Assembly: GCF_008632335.1 (NCBI RefSeq)
Contig: NZ_VWXX01000001.1
Coordinates: 186,001-250,000, forward strand
Direction: 5' to 3'
DNA length: 64,000 nt
Source of the DNA: Thiohalocapsa marina
Lineage (GTDB): Bacteria; Pseudomonadota; Gammaproteobacteria; Chromatiales; Chromatiaceae
The notes beneath the pieces are model-generated. The model ran no database searches and was not told the origin of the DNA. It saw nothing but the letters and a program-made list of their open reading frames with translations. Shown here piece by piece: positions 11,027 through 19,413 of this stretch (the first letter of the stretch is position 1; every line of letters starts with the position of its first letter). A program made the position numbers and the translations under genes.

Positions 11027-11545
11027 TCAGTGCACGGTGCCGCGCAGGGACGACTCGACGATCATCGCCAGGCACTGCAGCACCGCAAAGGACATCAGGC
11101 CGGCAATGATGTCGTCCAGCATGATGCCGACCCCGCCCCGGGCACCGCCATCGGCAGCGCTGACCGGCCAGGGCTTGTAGATGTCGAACAGCCGGAACAG
11201 CAAAAAGCCCGTGATGACCCAGACCCAGCCCGCCGGCGCTGCCATCATGGCCACCAGGAAGCCCACCACCTCGTCCCAGACAATGGCCGGCGGATCATCG
11301 CTGCCGATCTCCCGCGCGGTCTCGGTGCAGGCCCAGACACCGACGCCGATCATCACCGCCAGCACCAACAGATAGAGCAGCAGCGGCAACTGCGACAGCA
11401 GCAGATAGATCGGCACCGCCACCAGCGTGCCAACGGTGCCCGGCGCCTGCGGTGACAGGCCGGCGCCGAAGCCATAGGCCAGCCAGTGACGGATGTTGCC
11501 CGGCTGGAACCCGCCGGGGCGCGTGGATGTGGACGATTGATTCAT
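11027..11545 (-). CDS. pgpA: Phosphatidylglycerophosphatase A
   Basis: The 172-residue membrane protein shows the PgpA signatures: 'GFGAGLSPQAPGTVGTL' near residue 25, 'DPPAIVWDEVVGF' near 85, 'FRLFDIYKPWP' near 115 and 'GVGIMLDDIIAG' near 140. The acidic residues are the metal and phosphate ligands of the family. It dephosphorylates phosphatidylglycerophosphate in phosphatidylglycerol synthesis, at the inner membrane, with several predicted helices. The ATG at 11545 is preceded by GGAG. It follows thiL by 16 bases in the usual gammaproteobacterial nusB-thiL-pgpA operon. Confidence 0.93.
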   Translation of the reverse strand: MNQSSTSTRPGGFQPGNIRHWLAYGFGAGLSPQAPGTVGTLVAVPIYLLLSQLPLLLYLLVLAVMIGVGVWACTETAREIGSDDPPAIVWDEVVGFLVAMMAAPAGWVWVITGFLLFRLFDIYKPWPVSAADGGARGGVGIMLDDIIAGLMSFAVLQCLAMIVESSLRGTVH

Positions 11546-11561
11546 GGGGACTCCTTGTGTA

Positions 11562-12527
11562 TCAGCCGTGAAAATGATCGTAACCGGCCACCGTGCCTGC
11601 CCACGGGTGACCGTCGCTGGTAAGCAGGCGCAACCCGCTGCCGGGCACCACCTCGCCGATGCGCGTGATCGGGCAGCGTGCCGCGGCCGCCAGCACCGAC
11701 AGCTCAGCCGCATGCTCCGGCGGCAGCGTAAAACACAGCTCGTAGTCGTCGCCGGATGCCAGCGGCAGGCCCCAGTCGGCGCCGCCTGCAGCCTGGCCCG
11801 CCACGACACCGGCCACCTGATCCGCCAGCGGCAGCCGGTCGAGTTCCACCCAGGCAGCGCAGCCGCTGGCCGCGAGGATGTGGCCAAGGTCCGCCACCAG
11901 ACCGTCGGAGAGATCGATGGCCGCGGACGCGAGCCCCCGCAGCAGTTCTCCGAGTTCCACCCGCGGCACCGGGCGCTCCAGGCGCCGGCGCAGGTAGTCG
12001 TCCAGCGGCTCGCCGCGCTGCAGATGCCGCAAGGCCAGGCCGGCGTCGCCCAGGGCGCCGCTGACACAGACCAGGTCCCCAGGCCGGGCGCCGGCGCGAC
12101 GCAGCGCATGCCCCGCGGGCACGAAGCCATGCACCTGTACCGAGATGGTCAGGGGTCCCCGTGTCAGATCGCCGCCGACCAGGCGGACATCCTGCGCCGC
12201 GGCCAGTTCGGCAAAGCCGCGGCAGAACGCCGCCAGCCAGGCCTCATCCGCCGCCGGCAAGGTCAGCGCCAGCGTGGCCCAGGCGGGTTCGGCCCCTGTG
12301 GCCGCCAGGTCGCTCAGGCCCACGGCCAGGGACTTCCAGCCCAGGGACTCGGCATCGCAGTCTGGCAGAAAATGCACCCCGGCCACCAGGGTGTCGATGC
12401 TGACGGCCAGTTCCCGACCATGGGGAACGCGCAGCACGGCGCAGTCGTCGCCCAGGTCGACAACCACATCGTCGCGCCTGGCGCCAATACCGGTCAGATG
12501 CTTGCGGATCAGATCGAACTCGGACAT
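11562..12527 (-). CDS. thiL: Thiamine-monophosphate kinase
   Basis: This 321-residue protein is a PurM/HypE-fold ThiL. The metal/ATP motif 'DLGDDCAVL' lies at about residue 24, 'GDLTRGP' near 119 and 'DLSDGLVADLGH' near 212, in the usual order and spacing. It phosphorylates thiamine monophosphate to thiamine pyrophosphate using ATP. It lies between nusB (21 bases away) and pgpA, and all are transcribed together with the riboflavin genes upstream. Length and start ('MSEFDLIRKH') are those of the family. Confidence 0.94.
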   Translation of the reverse strand: MSEFDLIRKHLTGIGARRDDVVVDLGDDCAVLRVPHGRELAVSIDTLVAGVHFLPDCDAESLGWKSLAVGLSDLAATGAEPAWATLALTLPAADEAWLAAFCRGFAELAAAQDVRLVGGDLTRGPLTISVQVHGFVPAGHALRRAGARPGDLVCVSGALGDAGLALRHLQRGEPLDDYLRRRLERPVPRVELGELLRGLASAAIDLSDGLVADLGHILAASGCAAWVELDRLPLADQVAGVVAGQAAGGADWGLPLASGDDYELCFTLPPEHAAELSVLAAAARCPITRIGEVVPGSGLRLLTSDGHPWAGTVAGYDHFHG

Positions 12528-12548
12528 AGATCAAGCCTCGGCCCGGCG

Positions 12549-13043
12549 TCAGCGTCGCGCGGCCAGTTCCTCGCGTCGGACCTGGCGCGCCAGTTTGTCG
12601 AGCACGCCGTTGACATAGCGATGACCCTGCTCGGCGCCGAACACCTTGGCCAGATTGACGGCCTCGTTGATCACCACCGCCACCGGCAGTTCCGGGCTGA
12701 ACAGCAACTCGTACGCCCCCACCCGCAGGATGGCGCGCTCCACCGGGTCGATGCTCTTCAGCGCCCGATCCAGCAGCGGCCGCAGGGCGTCGTCGATCTC
12801 GTCGGCGTGCTCGGAGACGCCGCACAGCAGACGGTCGAACAACTGGGCGTCGTAGCCGGCCCTGCCCTTGCGGCGTCTGGCGTCCAGCGTCGCGTCCTCG
12901 ATCAGGCCCTCGGCGACGGCCTCGATCCAGGCCGGGTCATCGAAGAACTGCCGGCCGATCTCCGCCGGCGCCTGGCCGCTGACCTGCCATTGATAAAGCG
13001 CCAATACGGCGTAGCGTCGGGCCTCGGAGCGGCTGCCACTCAT
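12549..13043 (-). CDS. nusB: Transcription antitermination protein NusB
   Basis: The 164-residue all-helical protein begins with the family's 'RSEARRYAVLALYQWQ' helix and contains 'VERAILRVGAYELLF' and 'INEAVNLAKVFG' in the central and C-terminal parts. NusB binds BoxA RNA together with NusE (S10) to promote antitermination, mainly on rRNA operons. It sits 16 bases downstream of ribH. The length is slightly above the usual 140 residues because of a longer C-terminal tail. Confidence 0.94.
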   Translation of the reverse strand: MSGSRSEARRYAVLALYQWQVSGQAPAEIGRQFFDDPAWIEAVAEGLIEDATLDARRRKGRAGYDAQLFDRLLCGVSEHADEIDDALRPLLDRALKSIDPVERAILRVGAYELLFSPELPVAVVINEAVNLAKVFGAEQGHRYVNGVLDKLARQVRREELAARR

Positions 13044-13059
13044 GGTCTGTGCCGGCGCC

Positions 13060-13527
13060 TCAGCCGATCTGCCGCAGCAGGTCGACCATCTCCAGCGCCG
13101 ACATGGCCGCCTCGGCGCCCTTGTTGCCAGCCTTGGTGCCGGCGCGCTCGATGGCCTGCTCGATGCTGTCTACCGTCAGTACGCCGAAGGCCACCGGGAT
13201 GCCGCGCGCCAGGCTGACCTGGGCCATGCCCTTGACGCATTCGCCGGCGACATATTCGAAGTGCGGGGTGCCGCCGCGGATCACCGCGCCCAGGGCGATG
13301 ATGGCGTCGTAATCGCCCTTGGCCGCCAGACGCTCGATGGCCAGTGGCATCTCGAAGGCGCCGGGGACACGCACCACCACGATGTCGTCCTCCGCGGCGC
13401 CGTGCCGCCTGAGGGCGTCGATGGCGCCCTTTTCCAGGCTCTCCACCACAAAACTGTTCCAGCGCGAGACCACCAGGCAGAACCGGGCATTATCGGCGCG
13501 CAGGGCGCCCTCGAGGCTCTTGATCAT
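13060..13527 (-). CDS. ribH: 6,7-dimethyl-8-ribityllumazine synthase
   Basis: A 155-residue lumazine synthase. Visible motifs are '[11 protein letters not shown]' near residue 20, '[13 protein letters not shown]' near 56 and '[16 protein letters not shown]' near 80-95, where the His is the catalytic residue, followed by '[12 protein letters not shown]'. The enzyme condenses 5-amino-6-ribitylaminouracil with 3,4-dihydroxy-2-butanone 4-phosphate, the latter made by the gene just upstream. It assembles into pentamers or icosahedral shells. No FMN riboswitch-like block is evident in front of it. Confidence 0.95.
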   Translation of the reverse strand: MIKSLEGALRADNARFCLVVSRWNSFVVESLEKGAIDALRRHGAAEDDIVVVRVPGAFEMPLAIERLAAKGDYDAIIALGAVIRGGTPHFEYVAGECVKGMAQVSLARGIPVAFGVLTVDSIEQAIERAGTKAGNKGAEAAMSALEMVDLLRQIG

Positions 13528-13595
13528 CGTTGCTTACCGTCGCGTGTTCCGGAGGCGAATGCTCGGAGAATGTTCGTAGAATGTTCGGGTCAGGC

Positions 13596-14708
13596 TCAGC
13601 GTCCCAGGTATTCGACCACCTCGAGGTCGAAACCGGAGATGCCGTGCATCGACTTGGGAGCGCTCATCACGCGCATCTTGCGCACCCCCAGGTCGGCCAG
13701 GATCTGGGCGCCGATGCCGTAGGTGCGCAATTCGTTGCGATCGGTGCGCAGCGGCGGCGGCCGGTCCTCCGGGCGGCTTTCGCAGATCTCGCCGAGCTTG
13801 GCCAGCAGATCGCCGGCCTCGTCGCGGTTGCGCAGCACCACGATCACCCCCTCGCCTTCCTCCGCGATCTGCTGCATGACATCGCGCAGCGGCCAGCCGC
13901 AGGCGGGATGCTGGGTGCCGAACAGGTCGCAGATGGCATTCTGCAGATGCACCCGCACCCGCACCGGCCGCTCCGGGCTGACGCTGCCCATGACCAGTGC
14001 CAGGTGCACGTCGCCGTCGATGGTGTCGCGGTAGGCGGACAGCTGGAAGGTGCCGAATTCGGTCGGCAGCTCGCACCGGTGCTCGCGCACCACGGCCTTC
14101 TCGTGCGCCACCCGGTAATGGATCAGGTCGGCGATGGTACCGATCTTCAGACCATGTTCGGCAGCAAACTTCTCCAGATCGGGGCGGCGCGCCATGGTGC
14201 CGTCTTCGTTCAGGATCTCGACGATCACCGAGGCTGGCTCGAACCCCGCCAGCCGCGCCAGGTCGCAGCCGGCCTCGGTATGGCCGGCCCGCACCAGCAC
14301 GCCGCCGGGCTGGGCCATTAGCGGAAACACATGGCCGGGCTGCACCAGATCGGTGGATTTCGCGTCCGGGGCCACCGCCGCCTGCACGGTGCGGGCCCGG
14401 TCCGCCGCGGAGATGCCGGTGGTGACGCCGGCAGCGGCCTCGATGGAGACGGTGAAGGCGGTGGAATGCGGTGCGTTGTTGCCATTGACCATCAGCGGCA
14501 GGTGCAGCCGCTCGCACCGCGCCTTGGTCAGGGTCAGGCAGATCAGCCCGCGGCCGTGGGTGGCCATGAAGTTGATGGCCTCCGGCGTCACGCAATCGGC
14601 TGCCATCAGCAGGTCGCCTTCGTTCTCGCGATCCTCGTCGTCCATGATGACGACCATGCGACCGGCGCGCAGATCGGCGATGATCTCTTCGGTGGAATTC
14701 AGCGACAT
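13596..14708 (-). CDS. ribB: 3,4-dihydroxy-2-butanone 4-phosphate synthase with degenerate GTP cyclohydrolase II domain
   Basis: A 370-residue RibBA-type fusion. The N-terminal DHBP synthase domain (1-205) is complete: 'DDEDRENEGDL' metal site near 26, 'HGRGLICL' near 48 and 'AGHTEAGCDLARL' near 140. The C-terminal half (from about 210) has the GTP cyclohydrolase II fold, but its zinc site is lost. The family's 'SECLTGD...RCDCG' region reads 'LQNAICDLFGTQHPACGW' here, so the zinc-binding Cys set is gone. Such proteins (called RibBX in some bacteria) are known to have only the RibB activity, with a separate ribA elsewhere. I chose the ATG at 14708, where homology begins. Confidence 0.9.
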   Translation of the reverse strand: MSLNSTEEIIADLRAGRMVVIMDDEDRENEGDLLMAADCVTPEAINFMATHGRGLICLTLTKARCERLHLPLMVNGNNAPHSTAFTVSIEAAAGVTTGISAADRARTVQAAVAPDAKSTDLVQPGHVFPLMAQPGGVLVRAGHTEAGCDLARLAGFEPASVIVEILNEDGTMARRPDLEKFAAEHGLKIGTIADLIHYRVAHEKAVVREHRCELPTEFGTFQLSAYRDTIDGDVHLALVMGSVSPERPVRVRVHLQNAICDLFGTQHPACGWPLRDVMQQIAEEGEGVIVVLRNRDEAGDLLAKLGEICESRPEDRPPPLRTDRNELRTYGIGAQILADLGVRKMRVMSAPKSMHGISGFDLEVVEYLGR

Positions 14709-14817
14709 GGGCAGTGCAGTGTCTGGCGTTTCTGAGCCGCGAGGCTCGTGAATCAGCCAGACAATGTACCATAGCGGCAGATCTGGGCGATACCGCCGGC
14801 GCCCGTCCGCTTGTCGG

Positions 14818-15306
14818 TCACAGCGCCCGCGCCATGGCCAGCGCGTCCTCGCGTCCTGCACTGGGCGCCTCGTTTGCGGCCGGATAGTAGCCCTTGCGCA
14901 CACCGATCTCGTCGAACCCCTCCCGCCGGTACAGATCGATGGCGGTCCGGTTGGACGCCCGCACCTCGAGAAAGGCCGTATCCGCATCCTGCCGGCGCGC
15001 CAGCGCCAGCAGCCGTCGCAGCAGCAGCCGACCGATGCCCCGCCCCTGAAAGGCCGGGTGCACGCACAGATTCAGCACATGACACTCCCCCGCCGCCACC
15101 GACATGATGCCGTGGGCCACCACGCCATCCGCCCTAACGCGCTCCGCCACCAGGCAGCAATAACGCACCCGCAGGCAATCGCGAAAGACCCCCTCGCTCC
15201 AGGGCGCGCTGTAGGCCATCTGCTCCACCGCCAGTACCGCCGGCAGGTCGGCTTGCTGCATCGGACGCAACATTACAGCGGGTTCGCGGGTGACAGCGGC
15301 TTCCAT
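14818..15306 (-). CDS. rimI: Ribosomal-protein-alanine N-acetyltransferase RimI
   Basis: The 162-residue protein is a GNAT acetyltransferase with the acetyl-CoA motif A 'FQGRGIGRLLLRRLL' near residue 92 and the RimI-type 'LEVRASNRTAIDLYRREGF' region near 122. RimI acetylates the N-terminal alanine of ribosomal protein S18. The ATG at 15306 has AAGG about seven bases upstream; in-frame starts at 15342 and near 15267 are possible. It ends close to the ribBA start region. A degraded copy of its 5' third is found at 54982-55128, in the same orientation. Confidence 0.87.
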   Translation of the reverse strand: MEAAVTREPAVMLRPMQQADLPAVLAVEQMAYSAPWSEGVFRDCLRVRYCCLVAERVRADGVVAHGIMSVAAGECHVLNLCVHPAFQGRGIGRLLLRRLLALARRQDADTAFLEVRASNRTAIDLYRREGFDEIGVRKGYYPAANEAPSAGREDALAMARAL

Positions 15307-15497
15307 GCGCCTTATTGGAAACCACGAAGCTGTCGCTGGCAATGGTCGTCAGTGCCGCGGGTGCCGCCCGTGGTCGGTTACAGAAGTGGGGTTCAGATCT
15401 TGCTTTTGCCTTGGTCCATGCGCACTGCGTTCTGCGGAACAGGCCGCGGTTGTTCGGTGACGCCGACACCCGATGCGAAACCGGCTACACTCCTCGC

Positions 15498-16478
15498 ATG
15501 GTCAGCACCCCTACCCGATCCTCATCCGGATCAGCCAAGAGCGACTACGACAGCCCCTGGAAGGAGGCCTTGGAGCGCTTCTTCCCAGAGTTTCTCGCGC
15601 TGCTGTTCCCCCGCGTCCATGCCGGGATCGACTGGTCCAAGGAGATTCAATTCCTTGACAAGGAATTCCAGCAGATCGTGCGCGAGGCCAAGACCACCCG
15701 GCGCTATGCCGACAAGCTGGTCGGCGTCACCCTGTGCGATGGCACGGCGGCCTGGGTGCTGATCCATGTGGAGGTACAAGGCGAGCCGGAAGCGGCCTTT
15801 GCTGAGCGGATGTACACCTACCACTACAAGATCCGCGACCGCTATCAGGTGCCCGTGGCCAGTCTGGCCGTGCTCGCCGATACGGATCATGGCTTTCGCC
15901 CCCAACATTACAGCGCAGCGCTCTGGGACTGCCGAGTTGACTTCCGCTTTCCCATGGTGAAACTGCTCGATTCCGCCGAGCCACAGCGCTGGGCCGAGTT
16001 GGAAGCCAGCGACAACGTCTTCGCCCTGGTGGTGATGGCGCAGATCCGGGCCAAAGTTACCGACGATGGCGAAACGCTCAAGGGTTGGAAATTCCGCCTG
16101 ATCCGCCTGATGTACGAGCGCGGCTACGAGCGCGCGCTGATCCTGGAGCTGTTTCGGCTCATCGACTGGATGATTCGTCTGCCTGCAGGACTGGAAGCAG
16201 ACTTTCGCCAAGAACTCTATGCCTACGAGGAGCAACAGCGTATGCCCTATGTCACCACGGTTGAGCAAGCGGGGATCGAGAAGGGTCTCAAGCAGGGCGT
16301 CAAGCAGGGCGTCAAGCAGGGCGAAGCCATGATGTTGCTGACGCTGCTACAAGAAAAATTCGGGCCAGACACCGCCGACGCTTACCGCGAGCGCATCACG
16401 GCCGCCGAACCCGAGCAGTTGCTGCAGTGGTCGATCCGCATTCTGAGCGCCGAGACCCCGGAAACCATCTTTCACTAG
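15498..16478 (+). CDS. Rpn-type PD-(D/E)XK nuclease (long form)
   Basis: A 326-residue protein of the Rpn (recombination-promoting nuclease / transposase-like) superfamily. The nuclease core is in the first 150 residues: an Asp in 'RRYADKLVGV' and the ExQ end of 'WVLIHVEVQGE'. The C-terminal third holds three four-residue repeats (L/V-K-Q-G) and a small domain ending 'AETPETIFH'. Rpn proteins have been described as toxic anti-phage nucleases held in check by a short protein made from an internal start; the same arrangement is visible here (see 16242). TACACT, eight to thirteen bases before the ATG, could be a -10 box giving a nearly leaderless mRNA. It is the only complete Rpn frame in the window. 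Confidence 0.85.
   Translation: MVSTPTRSSSGSAKSDYDSPWKEALERFFPEFLALLFPRVHAGIDWSKEIQFLDKEFQQIVREAKTTRRYADKLVGVTLCDGTAAWVLIHVEVQGEPEAAFAERMYTYHYKIRDRYQVPVASLAVLADTDHGFRPQHYSAALWDCRVDFRFPMVKLLDSAEPQRWAELEASDNVFALVVMAQIRAKVTDDGETLKGWKFRLIRLMYERGYERALILELFRLIDWMIRLPAGLEADFRQELYAYEEQQRMPYVTTVEQAGIEKGLKQGVKQGVKQGEAMMLLTLLQEKFGPDTADAYRERITAAEPEQLLQWSIRILSAETPETIFH
16227..16232 (+). promoter_or_regulatory. Internal Shine-Dalgarno of the rpn gene
   Basis: GAGGAG lies inside the coding frame nine bases before an in-frame ATG at 16242. The same element with the same spacing is conserved in the deleted copy on the minus strand (63729-63734), and a comparable one is in the locus at 37 kb. This supports internal translation initiation. 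Confidence 0.6.
16242..16478 (+). CDS. Putative internal short form of Rpn (RpnS-like)
   Basis: An in-frame ATG within the rpn gene, preceded by GAGGAG at nine bases, would make a 78-residue protein. It would consist of 'MPYVTTVEQAG', the K-Q-G repeats and the C-terminal domain. In the Rpn family such separately translated C-terminal proteins bind and block the full-length toxin. Here this is inferred from the RBS and from conservation of the short frame in the two damaged Rpn loci of the window. No expression evidence can be seen. Confidence 0.5.
   Translation: MPYVTTVEQAGIEKGLKQGVKQGVKQGEAMMLLTLLQEKFGPDTADAYRERITAAEPEQLLQWSIRILSAETPETIFH
16287..16322 (+). repeat. Three in-frame 12-base repeats in rpn
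   Basis: Three consecutive copies of a 12-base unit (CTC/GTC AAG CAG GGC) encode (L/V)KQG. The unit length is a multiple of three, so changes in copy number keep the frame. The matching position has five and six units of different sequence in the other two Rpn loci. Confidence 0.85.
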
Positions 16479-16583
16479 AGGAAATTGAGCGGTACGCAAA
16501 CCGCGCTTTCAAATCGCATGCCGATTGTCGGCTTGGATCGAATCAGGGAGGCCACTACATCAGCGTCTCACAAGGCGTCCCGA

Positions 16584-18671
16584 CTAGGGCACCAACGTCG
16601 GATTGATCACCGCCCGCAGGCGCGCGCCCGACTTCACTTGAAACCCGGGCTGCAGCGTGATCCGTTCCCCGGCATAGAGGCTGGCCTCCGCCCCTGTCTG
16701 CACGACCACCGATGAGTCGGTGGTCAGCGTTCGGCAGGCAGTTCGGACCTGGAACCCGGTCAGATCCCCGGTGATCGTTCTGTCGTTCTGCGTACAGGAA
16801 CCCGCCACCAGCGAATACCCCGCATCGATGAGGCCGGCGCCGCTGTCCGCATCGAAGCCCGTACCCACCGATCTGAGCGCACCGCCGAACCCGCCGACAC
16901 CCTGCTGCTCGATGTCGATCGCCATCTGCTGCAACAGAACGGTTATCCAGACTGGCGTCAGGCTCGGGGTTGCCTCCAGCATCAGCGCGGCAACCCCCGC
17001 AGCGTGTGGCGCCGCGGCCGAGGTGCCGAAGAAATTCGGCCAGCCGTCACGCTCATAATCACCGCCAAAGAAGGTGTTGTTGCCCCCATCCGGCGCGGTG
17101 AACTCGGGCTTCTGGCGCTGCTCATCCACCGGATTGCCACTGGTGTCGAACAGGATGGGAATCCCGCCCGCGGACGAGAAGTAGTTCAGCACCGGTGGAT
17201 TCTCGCCGAACTCCGGCGTCAGAAAATATGCCGAGGCCCCCACCGCGTTCGCCCCCGCCGCATTCGCATGCCCGTAGCTGGTCGGGCTGTCCGTGTCGTA
17301 CTCCAGACTCGACACGCTGCCGAACCAGACGTATTTCAACACGCCCGGAAACGGCCCGGCATAGTGCGGAATCGCGAGGTAGTAGGTGCCACTGCCCAAC
17401 GAAAACCCCTCGATGGGATCCCCGCCGATGTTGTCGCTGTAGCTGCATCCCAACAGGCCGCTTGCACTGGCGGTTGAGGACACGCAGAAATCCACGTCGG
17501 CTGCCGATCCGCTGCCGCCACTCACGGAAGAGAAGGGCTGATCCCATTGCAGAATGAAGGTGCCACCGGTGGTCACCAGCCGCTGCCAGGGTGCGACGCC
17601 GGCCCCGGGATCGAAATCATGCAACTCCTGGTCGCCCCAGCCGAGATTGACATATTGCCCGCTGGGCCTGAACGGCGCCTCGTAGGACTGCCGCGCGCTG
17701 TTGCCCGCCGATGAAAAGTACGCCACCCCGTTCGCCGCCACCTGGTCCGCCGCCTGGGCAATCACCCCGTCCTGGAACATGGGCTCCGCAAAGTAGATCA
17801 CGTCATCCACGATCACCGTGGCACCCGCGTCGGCCAGGTCCAGAATGCCCTGGGCAAAGTCCGCCTGGCCGTTCCAGGCGGTATGAAAGGCAAGGGCCGC
17901 CCCCGGCGCAACGTCGTGCACGATCTGCGCCATGGCCCGGCCCTCGTCGCTGCAACCGCTGGTGATGTCGGAGAGGATGGCGACATCGCCGGGTAGATCA
18001 CCGCTCAGCTGATCGCCCGCATACCCCCCCAGGCAATTAAAGCTGTCCGATAGCACGCCAACGGTCTCGCCGCTGCCATCAACGCCAAAGTCGGCCCGTG
18101 CGGTATCGGAATACTGCGCCGCGTCGCCCTGACTGCTGACCGAACCGGTCTGCGTCAGCGCCAGGGCGGGTCGCGCAAGGCGCAGCCCAGGCTGAAACTC
18201 CAGTTCCGCCAGACGCGCCAGCGGGATGCGGGCGGACACCAGACGGCCGGCAATGGCGTAGACCTCACCGCCCAGGGCCTCGATATCCAGGGCGAGCGAC
18301 TCCGCATCGGCGGCCGCAACGGCATCGATCACGACGCTCTCCTCCACTACGCGCGCCAGCGTTCGCTGTGACACGAAGCCGCCCGGCGCCACCCGCTTGG
18401 TCGCCACCGCCTGCTGATAGTCCTGGAATTCCCGCGAAAGCACATCCAGGCCCAGTTGCAGCCGCCCGCGCGCTGGGGCTTGCCGGGCGCTGAAGGGCAG
18501 GCCCAGCGCGCCGCCACCGCCCGCAGCAGAGTCCGCCCGAACAATCTCCAGCGCCGAGGCGGCGAGCGGAAACGCCGCAAGCACACAGGCAAGCACCACC
18601 AGCGCCAATCGCCGACCGATGCCGCGACCCGGACCGGTCCCATGCATGGCAACCCCGCTAAAGCCCCTCAT
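16584..18671 (-). CDS. Secreted S8-type (subtilisin-like) peptidase with altered catalytic site
   Basis: About 695 residues from the ATG at 18671; a GTG at 18683 would add four. A Sec signal peptide ends near 'PLAASA' (residue 40). The subtilase core shows an Asp in 'VGVLSDSF' (about 209) and the nucleophile in 'FGTSAAAPHAAG' (Ser about 551). The family's 'HGTxxAG' block reads 'DEGRAMAQIVHD' (about 242), so Glu stands where catalytic His is expected. A C-terminal segment after 'SLTPVW' ends with 'LQPGFQVKSGA', a pattern seen in secreted-protein C-terminal beta repeats. It is probably an exported protease; its activity mechanism is uncertain. It is convergent with the rpn gene. Confidence 0.82.
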   Translation of the reverse strand: MRGFSGVAMHGTGPGRGIGRRLALVVLACVLAAFPLAASALEIVRADSAAGGGGALGLPFSARQAPARGRLQLGLDVLSREFQDYQQAVATKRVAPGGFVSQRTLARVVEESVVIDAVAAADAESLALDIEALGGEVYAIAGRLVSARIPLARLAELEFQPGLRLARPALALTQTGSVSSQGDAAQYSDTARADFGVDGSGETVGVLSDSFNCLGGYAGDQLSGDLPGDVAILSDITSGCSDEGRAMAQIVHDVAPGAALAFHTAWNGQADFAQGILDLADAGATVIVDDVIYFAEPMFQDGVIAQAADQVAANGVAYFSSAGNSARQSYEAPFRPSGQYVNLGWGDQELHDFDPGAGVAPWQRLVTTGGTFILQWDQPFSSVSGGSGSAADVDFCVSSTASASGLLGCSYSDNIGGDPIEGFSLGSGTYYLAIPHYAGPFPGVLKYVWFGSVSSLEYDTDSPTSYGHANAAGANAVGASAYFLTPEFGENPPVLNYFSSAGGIPILFDTSGNPVDEQRQKPEFTAPDGGNNTFFGGDYERDGWPNFFGTSAAAPHAAGVAALMLEATPSLTPVWITVLLQQMAIDIEQQGVGGFGGALRSVGTGFDADSGAGLIDAGYSLVAGSCTQNDRTITGDLTGFQVRTACRTLTTDSSVVVQTGAEASLYAGERITLQPGFQVKSGARLRAVINPTLVP

Positions 18672-19076
18672 GACCCGTCGCACAGTACGTCCTCCGCAAG
18701 CGCCGGCGCCCGAATCGCGAACCGCGATGCGCTAAAACGCCACCCTCACAGTCAAGTATTGCACCATCGCGCGGAAACGGCTGTGAAAAAAACCCAACTT
18801 TCCCTGAAAAAATAGACGGATAAATCCAATATTACACGGTTCAATGCCGACCCGGGACATGCCTCACGAAGACTTTACACGAAAACGATTAGTCTGCGTG
18901 AAGGCTTCAGGAAGTGACATTAATGCTATGTTTGTTTTTTAATTTTGCGCAATTTTGACCCGCCGCATGTCGATATACCGAAGCACAGACAGCGCCGGTA
19001 AATTTGCCATACACATGCATGGCGCGTATACTTTCCAGTCACGTCAACATAGCTGGGCGTCCGCCCGGGCGGAAGA
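18672..19076. other. Intergenic region between divergent genes
   Basis: This 405-base region separates the minus-strand peptidase from a short plus-strand secreted ORF. Its centre is AT-rich and has no credible ORF. The only clear signal is the sigma-70-type promoter at 19004-19032. Confidence 0.6.
19004..19032 (+). promoter_or_regulatory. Sigma-70-like promoter
   Basis: TTGCCA (19004-19009) and TATACT (19027-19032) are separated by 17 bases, a near-consensus promoter pointing at the ORF at 19077. It is one of the best promoter matches I noticed in the window. Confidence 0.6.
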
Positions 19077-19394
19077 ATGTCGATGTCGCGCAAGTCACCC
19101 TCCCCTTCGGCGACCCGTAGCGGACGCCACTCGCGCCCGGCACTGCTGTTTACCGCCGCGCTGCTGGCCCCGTTGGCCGCCTTGAACCAGGGCGCGGCCC
19201 AGGTCCCTGTCACGCCAGACTCGACAGCAGAGCTCCTCGACGACACGGCAGCGCCGCTGTCCACGCTGGAGCACTGGGAGCAGCAATTCCCACCGAAAAA
19301 ACATTCCTATCTGAAACAGTGGCTTAGGCTGAGCGAGAAAAAAGGTCTTCGTAAACTTTTGACGCCGATTCAGTATACTGCTGCGCAAACTTGA
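19077..19394 (+). pseudogene. 5' remnant of a secreted-protein gene cut by IS material
   Basis: The frame encodes 105 residues. Residues 1-42 form a convincing Sec signal peptide (Arg-rich start, 'ALLFTAALLAPLAAL', 'GAAQ' end), followed by a Thr/Asp-rich segment. From about 19280 the sequence becomes more AT-rich and Lys-rich and the frame stops just before a transposase fragment. A near-consensus promoter precedes it. It looks like the start of an exported protein whose body was lost when an insertion sequence entered, but it could be a genuine small secreted protein. I do not recognise the family. Confidence 0.5.
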
Positions 19395-19413
19395 GGTTGC
19401 AAGGCAGGTTGCG

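Noticed and set aside
14709-14817. FMN riboswitch before ribBA
   Set aside because: The leader is only about 110 bases and lacks the conserved blocks of that riboswitch.
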